Assembly (NCBI GenBank): GCA_009767595.1
Contig: VSDK01006318.1
Span: 499,949-563,948, forward strand
Reading direction: 5' to 3'
From: Symbiodinium kawagutii
Taxonomy: Eukaryota; Sar; Dinophyceae; Suessiales; Symbiodiniaceae
Length of the DNA: 64,000 nt
This document shows, piece by piece, positions 23,834-32,942 of this stretch (position 1 is the first letter of the stretch; every line of letters starts with the position of its first letter). A model generated the notes under the pieces. That model saw nothing but the letters and a program-made list of their open reading frames with translations, had not been told where the DNA came from and made no database searches. The position numbers were made by a program, and so were the translations under genes.

Positions 23834-23835
23834 TT
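23605..23835. repeat. Pyrimidine array (TTTC/TTCC/TTGC)n
   Basis: About 55 tetranucleotide units of TTTC with blocks of TTCC and TTGC. It is polypurine/polypyrimidine and could adopt triplex structure. All open frames here are Phe/Leu/Ser or Lys/Glu runs. Confidence 0.97.
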
Positions 23836-24600
23836 TATGTGATTTCCTTTCTCCTGGCTTTTCAAAAATCTCAAAATCAAAGGTGGATTTCTGCTATTTA
23901 ACTTTTTTTTCAAGACTGTAGCGTTTTGACCCTTTTCCTTTCAATCCTGCCCGGGAAGTTTTGGAGGCTTTCTTTCTTCTTGCTATTAATTTTTTCTTTC
24001 AGGACTGTAGGGTTTTGATTGTGTGTTTATTTCAATGCCTTTGATCCTTGTACAATGGCATACAAAGCAACAAACGAAACACGAAAAAGTTATATATCAT
24101 GTAATGAATAAGGAACTTTGGGCGGGCGGGATGTAGCCATGTAACCAACATACACTACGCGGCTCTAAAGCCTACAACCTTATTGTACCTTAAACCCTAA
24201 ACAATAGCGCGCACCTGGCGCGCGCCTTACTAGCCTAGCTCTAGCCGTTCAGCTTGGCGAGGAATGCAAGGGCTACCACCTGCATTCCGAGCACGGTACA
24301 ACTCCTAGAGTAGAGCCAATCGCTCTGTGTACTATTGTAAAAAAACTTACCCTTAACCGTAAGCCTATAAGTGTAACGGGTCCCGTCCTGGAAGTTGGGT
24401 CCCAAAACGAGGGTTTTCCTTTTACTTTAGTCTTTGGAGGCTTGTTTTGGGAAAGGGCCCCTCCTTGGAGCTCCAAGCCGTTTTTGCCAAAATTTTGATT
24501 TTTAAGCTCCAAAGGTCCCGGGACAGGATTTGGGATTTCCGTCAATTGCCGAGCCAAAATTTTATAAAGGAAATTGACCATTTTTTGGAAAATTCGAAAA
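23836..24600. other. No supported gene; small perfect hairpin
   Basis: An 8-bp perfect inverted repeat (GGAATGCA at about 24261, TGCATTCC at about 24281) and a GCGCG/CGCGC pair near 24206-24222 are present. From about 24,420 the sequence already contains the GCCAAAA and AAGCTCCAA words of the following minisatellite. Confidence 0.5.
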
Positions 24601-25155
24601 TTAATTTTCCAACTCTAAACTCTAAACTTCCAGCTCTAAACTCTCAACTTCCAAGTTTTGAAGGCCAAAACTCTAAAACTCCAAGTTTGGAGGCCCAAAA
24701 CTCCAAGTTTTGAAGGCCAAAACTCCAAAACTCCAAGTTTGGACGTCCAAAACTTCAAGTTTTGAAGGCCAAAACTCCAAAACTCCAAGTTTGGAAGTCC
24801 AAAACTCCAAGTTTTCAAAGCCAAAACTCCAAAACTCCAAGTTTGGAGGTCCAAAACTCCAAGTTTTGGAAGGCCAAAACTCCAAGTTTTGAAGGCCAAA
24901 ACTCCAGAACTCCAAGTTTGGAAGTCCAAAACTCCAAGTTTTAAGGCCAAAACTGCAAAACTCCAAGTTTGGAGGTCCAAAACTCCAAGTTTTGAAGGCC
25001 AAAACTCTAAAACTCCAAGTTTGGAATTCCAAAACTCCAAGTTTTGAAGGCCAAAACTCCACAACTCCAAGTTTGGAGGTCCAAAAATCCAAGTTTTAAA
25101 GGCCAAAACTCCAAAACTCCAAGTTTGGAAGTCCAAAACTCCAAGTTTTGAATTC
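24600..25155. repeat. 52-bp minisatellite (GGCCAAAACTCCAAAACTCC...)
   Basis: About ten copies of a unit of roughly 52 bases built from GGCCAAAACTCCAAAACTCC, AAGTTTGGAGGTCCAAAACT and CCAAGTTTTGAA, with small indels. The unit is itself partly palindromic (CCAAACTTGG, CAAAACTTGG). Long minus-strand frames (Trp/Ser/Phe/Gly/Leu) come from the repeat. Confidence 0.95.
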
Positions 25156-25293
25156 TACCTCAGCCAGATCGGGGAAGCAGATTCCTGATTTGGAACAATG
25201 CAATAAAATTCACTCTAGATGTTAACAACCAGACATCTGTTTTGGCAGGCCGGTGAGGCGAAATCAGCATTACACGGCGTGGCTAGCATTGCC

Positions 25294-25926
25294 TCAGCTG
25301 CTCTCAGAACTTGTGGGACTTTGGGCTGGATCGATGGGCCGCGCCGCGGTGTTTCGCAACATCACTTCAAACCCGAAAATTCTAAAGCGCACCGCCACGA
25401 TCGCGATGCGATAGCACTCGATGTAGCCGCCTTCGTCCCAGAAATAGCGTGTCACTTCATGGCGTCGCCGAAGGTCTTCCGCATGTGCTAGCAACAACGC
25501 TGCAACGGGAGGCCAAGCAGGATGAGAAAAAGAACCATCCAGCTGGTCTGGCCGGACAGGCCTGCCCAGCAGGCGTGACCAAACCCGACGAGGGCGCTGT
25601 GGAAAGTGGCGGACTGTCACCCTGAGTTCTTCGCGTGGAAATGCGCGACCGGCCCAAACAGACCCTGGAAGCGTCGGGTCATCCAATCGCAGCGCTGGCC
25701 CAACTGCCAAGACATAGAGGAGCTGAATCAAAGTGCTTGGCGGCAACCGTGCAGTCCGTGGAAACCGCAGCTGCATGGTGGCAAGCTGGTCTCGCAGCAG
25801 CTGGCGATTCGCCTCGGACAGACGCACGGTGGTGCTCACACACTGCAGCTGTACGCAAGGAAGCCAGCCCACCAGCTGCTCCACAAGGTCCCATACGTTG
25901 TCCACGCTGGCTAACCTTGACAGCAT
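25294..25926 (-). CDS. Hypothetical protein, 210 aa, possible F-box-like N-terminus
   Basis: An ATG-initiated frame of 210 codons with GC-rich third positions and balanced composition in a region that otherwise lacks such sequence: the most convincing uninterrupted ordinary gene in the window. The N-terminus (about residues 8-45: VWDLVEQLVGWLP, then VQLQCVSTTVR) has the helical, Leu/Val-spaced pattern of F-box-like modules, which is only suggestive. The middle is Arg/Pro-rich. The C-terminus carries RIFGFEVMLRNTAAR and ends in TSSESS; this tail is shared with the frame at 26191-26750, so the two are paralogues in tandem on the same strand, about 270 bases apart. No introns are needed. Function unknown. 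Confidence 0.7.
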   Translation of the reverse strand: MLSRLASVDNVWDLVEQLVGWLPCVQLQCVSTTVRLSEANRQLLRDQLATMQLRFPRTARLPPSTLIQLLYVLAVGPALRLDDPTLPGSVWAGRAFPREELRVTVRHFPQRPRRVWSRLLGRPVRPDQLDGSFSHPAWPPVAALLLAHAEDLRRRHEVTRYFWDEGGYIECYRIAIVAVRFRIFGFEVMLRNTAARPIDPAQSPTSSESS

Positions 25927-26190
25927 ATTACAAGCAAGGTGCAGCTTGAAGAAAGCAGGTTTCTCTTGAGCAACAAAACTGCAAAGCCAAGGGTTGGCAC
26001 ACTAAACACAGGGCAAAGAATCGGACAAGCCAAACTCCAGAAATGGAAAACAACTGCTATGACCAATTTTTTCCGCGTCATCGAAGATTTCAAAAAGCGA
26101 CAGGCGAGCAGTCAAAGGCAGCCCGTTTTCTTTCTATATACCTGTGCTGCGTTGACTGGCTGATCGCCCGTCTTGCAGTAGAGTGCAAGA

Positions 26191-26441
26191 TTAACGACTC
26201 TCAGAGCTCGTGGTGTCAGATTCGTCCCGAGCCTTGGTATATCGCAGCATGATTTCGAATCCCAACACGGCGCAATTCAGTGTGATGATCTTGACCCGCC
26301 AGCATCGGACGTCCCCGTTGTGCTCGAGAACCAAGCGTCTCACCTCAGAGTGGCCCATATCTGCCATGCCGAAGCAGTCATGGAACCGAAAAAAATCCAA
26401 TGCGCCATCCATGTCACGCTGAAACTCCACAGCACGATCGC

Positions 26442-26493
<52 letters not shown>

Positions 26494-26598
26494 TTCATCA
26501 GCACGATCGCCATCATCATCAGCATCATCACCATCCTCATTATCAGCATCATCATCATCATCGTCAATATCATCATCATTATCATCATCAACGTCATC

Positions 26599-26652
<54 letters not shown>

Positions 26653-26750
26653 TTCATCATGAGCATCATCATCGTCGTTATCATCATTATCATCATCATC
26701 CTCCCCATCATCATCTTCATCCTCATCATCATCAACAGCATCGTGATCAC
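26191..26750 (-). CDS. Paralogous C-terminal fragment with acidic Asp/Glu tract
   Basis: The last 79 codons (26191-26430) encode a segment whose end (AVLGFEIMLRYTKAR, then TTSSESR) matches the C-terminus of the 210-aa protein downstream. The frame stays open to the right into the GAT array up to a TGA near 26,752, where it reads as a long Asp-rich tract with Glu, Asn, Ala, Gly and two GDRA phrases. There is no ATG in the acidic part, so the true start is either an internal codon (GTG at 26430 is the first common alternative; ATG occurs at the sixth codon after it) or lies upstream across an intron. An acidic tract suggests a basic partner, but this is inference. It could be a pseudogene whose 5' part was replaced by a microsatellite. 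Confidence 0.5.
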
Positions 26751-26970
26751 AAAATCATCATCATCTTCTTCATCATCCTCATTATCATCTTCACACTCAT
26801 CATGAGCATCGTTATTGCAATCATCATCAATCTCATCATCATCATCGACATCATCATCGTCATCGTCACAATCATTGTGAACATCATTATCGTCATCAAC
26901 ATCATCAATATCATAACCGACATCTTCTCATCATGATCACCCTCATCAACATCATCATCATTATCACCGC
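26438..26970. repeat. Trinucleotide array (ATC)n
   Basis: About 530 bases of ATC triplets with scattered substitutions and few indels. Its left 310 bases overlap the acidic reading frame on the minus strand, where the triplet is GAT (Asp). The right part has lost that frame. Confidence 0.95.
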
Positions 26971-27037
26971 CAAGAAATCCAAAACATATAATTTTAACCC
27001 TGCTAGATTCGAGTGTTGCATGGGGGGAGGGAATTAA

Positions 27038-27326
27038 GTCACCCCCGGATAGGGGGATGGGGGGTAGAAAACCCTAAACCCGTGAAAGGTATAAGTTTGG
27101 GCGGTTTGGGGCGGGCTAACAAATGCTAAGACGGCGCGTCCCCCTTCGCAAAATGACTTGGGGGACGCAGCCGCGGTACTGTCAAAACCCCTTGAACCCT
27201 AAACCCTAAAACCCTAAACCCTAAAACCCTAACCCTAAACCCTAAAACCCTAAAACCCTAAACCCTAAATCACTGCGTATAGCCAATGTTTCTCACTGAT
27301 TTTTCGAACAATGTTCAATTGATAGA
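27038..27326. repeat. CCCTAAA-linked repeat, copy A
   Basis: Three joined parts: a G/C-rich head (27038-27189) with a strong hairpin, a CCCTAAA/CCCTAAAA block (27190-27268), and a tail starting ATCACTGCGTATAGC (27268-27326). All three parts recur in the same order around 28.83-29.01 kb and 40.50-40.58 kb, where the second copy is split by the retrotransposon. Confidence 0.9.
27133..27172. ncRNA. Conserved hairpin in repeat head, copy A
   Basis: Left arm GGC+GCGTCCCCC (133-144) pairs with GGGGGACGC+A+GCC (160-172): a 12-bp stem with one bulged A and a 15-base loop. Copy B (28925-28963) keeps the stem with a compensating change of one G-C pair to C-G. The transcribed strand, if any, is unknown; this is a structural call, not a named RNA. 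Confidence 0.5.
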
Positions 27327-28829
27327 GTGATTCTGCTCTTGAACAGCTGCGGCGGGTTTCGAAAAATCTACCCAGAGAAGATGGGAAGTTGAGAATGCCA
27401 TGAATCACACGAGAACATGCAATCACGGAAAGAAAGGATCAAGAAGGAGCCTCAAACTCGGCATATTTCTTTGCTGCCAGGAATCAAAAGATGCTAGCAA
27501 AGGTAGATGTAGGAGGGTGTTACTGCATCCTTCAGACAAAATCATTCAAAACCCTTCCCATGTAAAAAATAATAGAGGAGCAAACTCAAACCTTTCTATT
27601 GCCAGAAATGATTTTCGAAAGAATGTTGCCACATATGCTGTCAAGTGAAAACGCATCTCGGTGACCGTCCGCTAAATCCAAATCAGTTCTTGCTCACCTT
27701 TTCTTTTCGAGCTATTCCCATCTCACGCTTGCCTTTTTACTGGTCACAGGAAACTTCTTACACAAGCGAGAGTATGGCAGAGAGAGGTGAAGAGTGAGAA
27801 TGAGAACAAGCGATCAAGCACACACAAGCTGATCACGATCAAAACTGGCCCAGTTGCCTGCTATGCATGATTTCTCTGACTCAAACCTTGGGCTTTCTTC
27901 TCAATCAAAAAATTCGGATCTTGGCTACAGCCCTTCCTCACCTTTTCAGATCAATCTTGTTCGTGACGTACTTGCTCATTTTCGAATCTGCGGTCAGAAT
28001 GAAGTCCGTTCTTATCCAATCCTTGCTCACCTTTTCTTCTCTATCCCGCCCTCAAGTTTGCATGCTGTTATTAAAATCGTAATCTCATCCAATCCTTGCT
28101 CACCTTTTCTTCTCTATTCCGTCCGCAAGTTTGCGCGCTGTTCTTACAATGCCACTTCCACAAACATGTCTCTCACAGATTTCGATAGCTAAGAGATATA
28201 GCAGAGAAGATAAAAAGAGGGAGAATACAGTACAGACGAGAAGCAGCGCAATCAATCTAACCTGTCAAACTGGGTTTTTTCCGTTTGGCCACCAAGGAAA
28301 AACAAAAATCGAAATCCATCCTTGCTCACCTTTTGTTCCCTTTCCTTCTCATCCTTGCTTTGGTACTTCCCCGACTGATTGGCGACACAAATGCGATTCT
28401 AGCGAAAGGTCGCATGCCTCGTTTGCCAAGCATGCATGAAGTCTCTGCCTCAAACTTTGTATTTGGTTGCCGTTCAGGGATTAACATAGACCCATGTCTT
28501 GGTTACAGTCCTTGCTCACCTTTTCAGGAAAAAAACTGGTTGTGACATACCCGGTCATTTTTCGAATCTGTCGCAGTTCGCCTGCATTTCTCACGCGAGC
28601 CTTGCTTGCATTTTCTTCCTGTATACCACTCTTGGGTTTGCATACTTTTCTTGCAATGCCAATTTCACACAAGCTCTTTTACATATAACTACTATACACT
28701 AAAGACAAGCAGGACAAACATAGAGAGCAGAACAGTGAACTCAAGATGTACCGTCACATCGGATTCTTCCCATGGACCATCCAGGAAAAATTGATCAGGG
28801 GAATGTTGCGGGAGAGAGGAGAAAAATAA
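27327..28829. other. Decayed repeat region with CTTGCTCACCTTTTC phrases
   Basis: The phrase (TC)CTTGCTCACCTTTTC recurs near 27690, 27930, 28020, 28095, 28318, 28510 and, more diverged, 28600, often followed by TTCTCTAT(C/T)CCG(C/T)CC and a (C)AAGTTTGC word. The open frames across it are repeats of the same peptide phrases (LLTFSSL, AHLFF). No gene is supported. Confidence 0.7.
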
Positions 28830-28924
28830 GTCACCCCCTTGATAGGAGGATGGGAGGTAGAAAACCCTACACCCGTGAAAGGTGAAAGTTTGGGTGGTTT
28901 GGGGTGGGCCTCCTGTACAAGAAC

Positions 28925-28963
28925 GGCGCCTCCCCCCTCAACCAATTTCAGGGGGAGGCAGCC
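28925..28963. ncRNA. Conserved hairpin in repeat head, copy B
   Basis: GGC+GCCTCCCCC (925-936) pairs with GGGGGAGGC+A+GCC (951-963). It is the counterpart of 27133-27172; the third pair of the inner stem is C-G here and G-C there, while the 14-base loop is unrelated in sequence. Confidence 0.5.
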
Positions 28964-29005
28964 GTGGCACTATTGAAAACCCCAGACCCCTAAAACCCTA
29001 AACCC

Positions 29006-29010
29006 TAAAA
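29006..29010. repeat. Target-site duplication, left (TAAAA)
   Basis: TAAAA immediately outside the left LTR, identical to 40492-40496 on the right. Five bases is the usual size for Ty1/copia integration. The target is CCCTAAAA repeat. Confidence 0.9.
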
Positions 29011-30339
29011 TGTAAAAGGTAGCTTTACCCCTCTAACCGTTCGAGCTCACACCAGTTTCAGCTCACTTCACTTTTTCACTCGACCACACTTGAGCCAAAA
29101 GTCACAGGACACTTTGTCCAAACCGGTCTCTACCCAGCAGTCGTGTGAGACACACTACCTCTGAGGTTTCTCTCTTTCAAACGGAAACAAAACAGTCGGC
29201 TTAGAGTCTAGGACAACTCGTGGTTCACTCTCCGCTTCACAACTGGTCCAGTTGTACTCGAAAACGTTCTGCCTAAAACGTCGAGGCTTCCAAAGTTACA
29301 AAGTTAGAAATGTTCAAAGGCTTCCGTTAGAGCAACTCTGTTCTCCTCTCACTTTACATTCTTTCAGGCCAAACTTTCCAAAGCTTCAACTTCTGTACTT
29401 AGTTGTTCAACGTTGGAGTTTCCAAGTGTTAGATCCTTCAAGGATCGCTGCTATACAGTTTCGTTATGCACAAACAGGCGTGCACGATACACGTGGTAAC
29501 AAACATGTCCTCACTATCAATTCCTTCCTTCAAGTCTCGCGCAAACGGGTGTCAAAGAACAACAGCACAGGTAACAAAACGCTCACCTAAAAGTGTAGAG
29601 TACCATACAAAAGCGTTAGTACACAAGTGCGTTCCACAAACACCGAATTACAGGAAAAGACTTACACAAGTACACATTCAACAAGTGCAAAGGTAAAGCA
29701 CTAGTGTAAGCATCTTCTATGCACAACGTTGCACTGAACAAATTCTCATGCTTGTGAATTCCATTCTTCTATTCACACAATCTCAAGGATCTATGTCCAT
29801 GCAAGTGTATGCACAAGAATCCGTGCAACCATTCAAGGATTGTATACACAACAATGTTTACACTTTGATCCGCGAACAACTGTAGCACCAACATCGTTGA
29901 GGATCAGACTCCATCAAGATCGCTCTGATTCACTGACACTACACTCAAAGGACAAAGCAAACTGCAATGCACTATGCACATAACAATCTCTAGGATCCAA
30001 AAGGTTCAGAAAACAAGGCTTGAAAGGATCAAGAGAAAGTTCTAGATATTTACACTTTGTACCAAAATGATTCGTGCAAAACTTTTCAACTTTGAGCTCG
30101 TGACATCGATTTGCCTTCAGATCCTGATTCCCTAAGTCGAGTCCTATCCAGAAATGTATTCAAATCTGAATTTCAAGATCGTGGTCAAAAGTTCTCAACA
30201 CGGAAGTTTGGAACAAAATTCCATCGACTGAAACTTGGATACTTAGAGCTTAAAGAAAGGCTGACCGAAGGGAAAGCTAAGAGAAGGAGTAAATTCAAAG
30301 CACCCTGGATGTATACCTAAAGGTTTACTTCCTTTCTCA
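29011..30339 (-). repeat. 3' LTR (left on the plus strand), 1329 bp
   Basis: Aligned base by base with 39166-40491; boundaries set by loss of identity and by TG...CA ends on the minus strand (starts TGAGAAAGGAAG, ends CCTTTTACA). It contains the spliced-leader-like 12-mer at 29089-29100. Small open frames inside (such as 29252-29590) are duplicated in the other LTR and are not genes. Confidence 0.96.
29089..29100 (-). promoter_or_regulatory. Spliced-leader-like 12-mer in the 3' LTR
   Basis: On the minus strand the bases TTTTGGCTCAAG equal the last 12 bases of the conserved 22-nt dinoflagellate spliced leader. The upstream bases match only partly. It lies 78-89 bases from the LTR end. It may be a relic of a trans-spliced transcript or chance. 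Confidence 0.45.
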
Positions 30340-30352
30340 CCCCTTCCTGCTT
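30340..30352 (-). promoter_or_regulatory. Polypurine tract
   Basis: AAGCAGGAAGGGG on the minus strand, directly abutting the TG start of the 3' LTR: the expected position for the plus-strand primer of reverse transcription. Confidence 0.85.
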
Positions 30353-30993
30353 GAATTCATGAGTTCACAACTCACTGCAAAAACTGGGCTCATAAAACTG
30401 AGTTCTGGACCAAACTCAAGGATTCGAGGTTTCCGGATTTATATATTAAAAGACCTTCCGGAACAGTATTCATATCTCTTATTCATACCGCGTTGCCCGC
30501 GTGGCAACTATGAATATAGTCCAGTACAGGACGGCGGAGAAGAATATCTACATGACCGTATAGGTATATTCATCTTTTAAAATTTATATAACTTTATAAA
30601 ATCTCTTTGATTGAATTCTCGCTGCTTTCAAGGAAAATTGAAGTGGCATGACATGTCATGAAACGTGTTTCCAAAAGATTCCACTCATCAACAAAACATG
30701 CATTCAAAAACCGTCTGATCTCTCTCTCTTCTATCTAATCTGTCTTCTTCTGATCTCATCTCGACATCGAAGGACGGATGATCCTAGAAGCAGTCCTCTC
30801 CGAAGATAGTGCGGCAGCAATCGAAGCTCTCAAGTGAAAGAAAGTGGAACAATCAAACGCAACTGCAACTAACAAGATTCAAAATCACTCACATGAGTCC
30901 TTCCCAACTCGCACAAAAAGTATATCAAAGAAAGATCCATGAAGACGTTTTTTATAACTATATGTATATATATGATTTTACTTAAAATTCAAT
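30353..30993. other. 3' untranslated part of the retroelement
   Basis: Between the 3' accessory frame and the PPT. AT-rich, no supported reading frame. Confidence 0.7.
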
Positions 30994-31859
30994 TCATTCG
31001 ACTTCTTTCTTTTCATCTTTGACTTGTGTCTTCGATTCGCATCTGAACTCTGTCCTCGGTCCAAAATCTGACCCCCTTTCAAGGTCGTCACAGCTAAAAT
31101 CTAAAAGCTTCTGTGCGCCCTCTTCGTCATCTTCATCCACGTTCAAACAGGTGTCTCTCAACTGTGGAATCGTGTCTGGGAGTGGCATCATGTGAGGAGC
31201 GTCATCGACGGATGCATCATCCGTCATCTCCGGACGTAAGTGATACATCCTGATATCAGCACTCATCTCAATGCTTGTAGGAAGATCTTCCATTGGAGCT
31301 GCAAATGGAGTCCTGTCCATACTCCCAGCCGGCAAGGCCTCCCGTAGATCATTGAATGCATTGTCAGTGGGATCATCTCCGGAGGATCGACTCTTTGGAC
31401 GTGCAAACTTCGTCCTGGGTTCCATTCCAGATCCAAACAAAGACTTGGGCATCGGCATAGGTAAAGGAAAAATAGGGCTTCCCGTTGGTGGCGGCAAATC
31501 AGGTCCACCCTCTTCGGCTACCTCTGTAGCGCTTGCGCTGACCCCTGCACTGTGATCTCTGTACCAATCTCTCCACTGATCTCTGCACTACCCATTTCCT
31601 CACAGGACGGGCTATCAGCAGAGCCATCCCTGTGCTCAACAGGCTCATCTGCCCTTTCCGATTCTTCTTCTGACGTTGAACTCCCTCCATGGGGAGTTCC
31701 TATGTCCAGATACTCTGAATCTCCGGCAATGCGCATTGTCACATGCACTGGGATAACGCAGCGGCAAGAGCCAATCAGGACTCGAATGGCCATATATTCT
31801 TGCGCCGCCTCCACATACTGCTCAGGGATCTCTACGTGCACTTGCACGCGCTCTCCCAT
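30994..31859 (-). CDS. 3' accessory reading frame of the retroelement, frame-disrupted
   Basis: Two adjacent minus-strand frames look like one protein of about 290 residues broken once near 31,535-31,610. The first starts at an ATG at 31859 (MGERVQVHVEIPEQYV, with hydrophobic beta-like stretches: MAIRVLIG, VIPVHVTMRI) and becomes Ser/Glu-rich. The second (31497-30994) is Pro/Met-rich, then acidic, and ends at a stop near 30,994. It lies between the pol region and the 3' LTR, where some elements carry an env-like or accessory gene. No transmembrane segment or signal peptide is evident, so it is not an obvious envelope. The break region consists of near-direct repeats, which favours slippage. 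Confidence 0.5.
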
Positions 31860-32311
31860 GTTGACTTGGAAAGCAAAAAGGGGAAGCGTGGTGGCTTGAG
31901 AATTTTAAAATGTTCCACCGTCTGGACTCATCTGCAAATGCCTCCACTGGACTAAAAGTTGAAAAGACTCAAAACTACTACATATTCAAGACTTGCATCT
32001 TTCCGATTCTCTGAGCTCCCGACTCCGCAGTAGCCAAATCGTGACAACGTGTCATGACTCACTTGGAACATCATTCGGACATGTTCGTGACATGACAGCT
32101 TCAGCTAAAGATCTAATTTCTTTTTTGAAGTTTTGAGAATCGCGATAAATTTTTTAAAAACCAAGACTTTTGTTTTTCGACATCGAAAACGGAAGACGAG
32201 TTTCCCGAAAAACGAATCACGAAGCACTCATGCAGGTCACTAAACTCTCAAGAAAAACAAAACAGAAAACACAATTCAACACAGAGTGGAAAGAGAAAAC
32301 AAGGATCCAAC

Positions 32312-32941
32312 TCAAGATACCATTCTAGTCCACTGACACATCTTCTTTACGAAGTACCTTGCAACTTCCATGGAATAGTAACCACTATCCTCAACACTCA
32401 CAGCCGTGGGAATGCATCTACACTGAGCTTTCGGCATGTGCATCATTTCTGCAAAACACTGAGAATTCGTCCTGATATCCCATACCTTCTGGATGCCATC
32501 CAAACAGCATCGACGAACTTCAGCTTGAAACAAGATCTCCGTCTCTTTGCAAACTCTCTGGTACAATGTATCTGAACGCAATTCGTTTCCCAATGGCCAT
32601 TCTTGACCAATCAAGATGTGATTTTTCGTTGGTTTTCTCTGAAAGATTCTCTCTAAACCTTTCCAAATCTCATGGTGCTCATTCATTCTCTGTTTCCATG
32701 TCTCAAGGTCTTTCTCACTCTTCGGAACCTTCAGGTGTCTGAGCTTGCAACCGGCAGTGCAAGGAGTGCTCAACCAAAAGACAGCTGGAAGTCTATACTC
32801 CAAAACAAATCGAAGCAAAGAACAAACTGCGTTGCTCAAACCAACTTTCTTTGTGATTCCCAAGTAAGGAAGCTTGAGTTTTGAACAAACAAAAGCCATC
32901 GAACTCTCTTCTCTGCAACACACTTCAATCACAAGTGGCAC
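32312..32941 (-). CDS. Extra polyprotein domain after RNase H, methyltransferase-like?
   Basis: A 209-codon frame directly behind RNase H, offset by one base; a single-base shift near 32,945 would fuse the two, so it is probably the C-terminal domain of the same polyprotein. It begins PLVIEVCCREESSMAF and has WLSTPCTAGCKLRHL at about residues 56-70 and ILIGQEWPLGNEL at about 109-121. A strand ending in (I/V)E.CC near the start followed by a Pro-Cys loop about 45 residues later recalls class I methyltransferase motifs I and IV (as in C5 cytosine methylases). C5 methyltransferases have been reported in some dinoflagellate retrotransposons. The canonical FxGxG and PPC motifs are absent, so the assignment is tentative. 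Confidence 0.45.
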   Translation of the reverse strand: MPLVIEVCCREESSMAFVCSKLKLPYLGITKKVGLSNAVCSLLRFVLEYRLPAVFWLSTPCTAGCKLRHLKVPKSEKDLETWKQRMNEHHEIWKGLERIFQRKPTKNHILIGQEWPLGNELRSDTLYQRVCKETEILFQAEVRRCCLDGIQKVWDIRTNSQCFAEMMHMPKAQCRCIPTAVSVEDSGYYSMEVARYFVKKMCQWTRMVS

Positions 32942-32942
32942 A

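Larger units (their letters stand above)
28830..29010. repeat. CCCTAAA-linked repeat, copy B, left part
   Basis: The head of copy B matches 27041-27200 at about 80% by eye (TAGAAAACCCTA, CCCGTGAAAGGT, GTTTGGG(T/C)GGTTTGGGG). It ends in CCCTAAAACCCTAAACCCTAAAA, where the retrotransposon is inserted. The rest of the repeat resumes at 40,492. Confidence 0.9.

Noticed and set aside
29252..29590. 112-codon frame identical at 29252 and 39407
   Set aside because: It lies inside the LTRs and is duplicated with them; no protein features.
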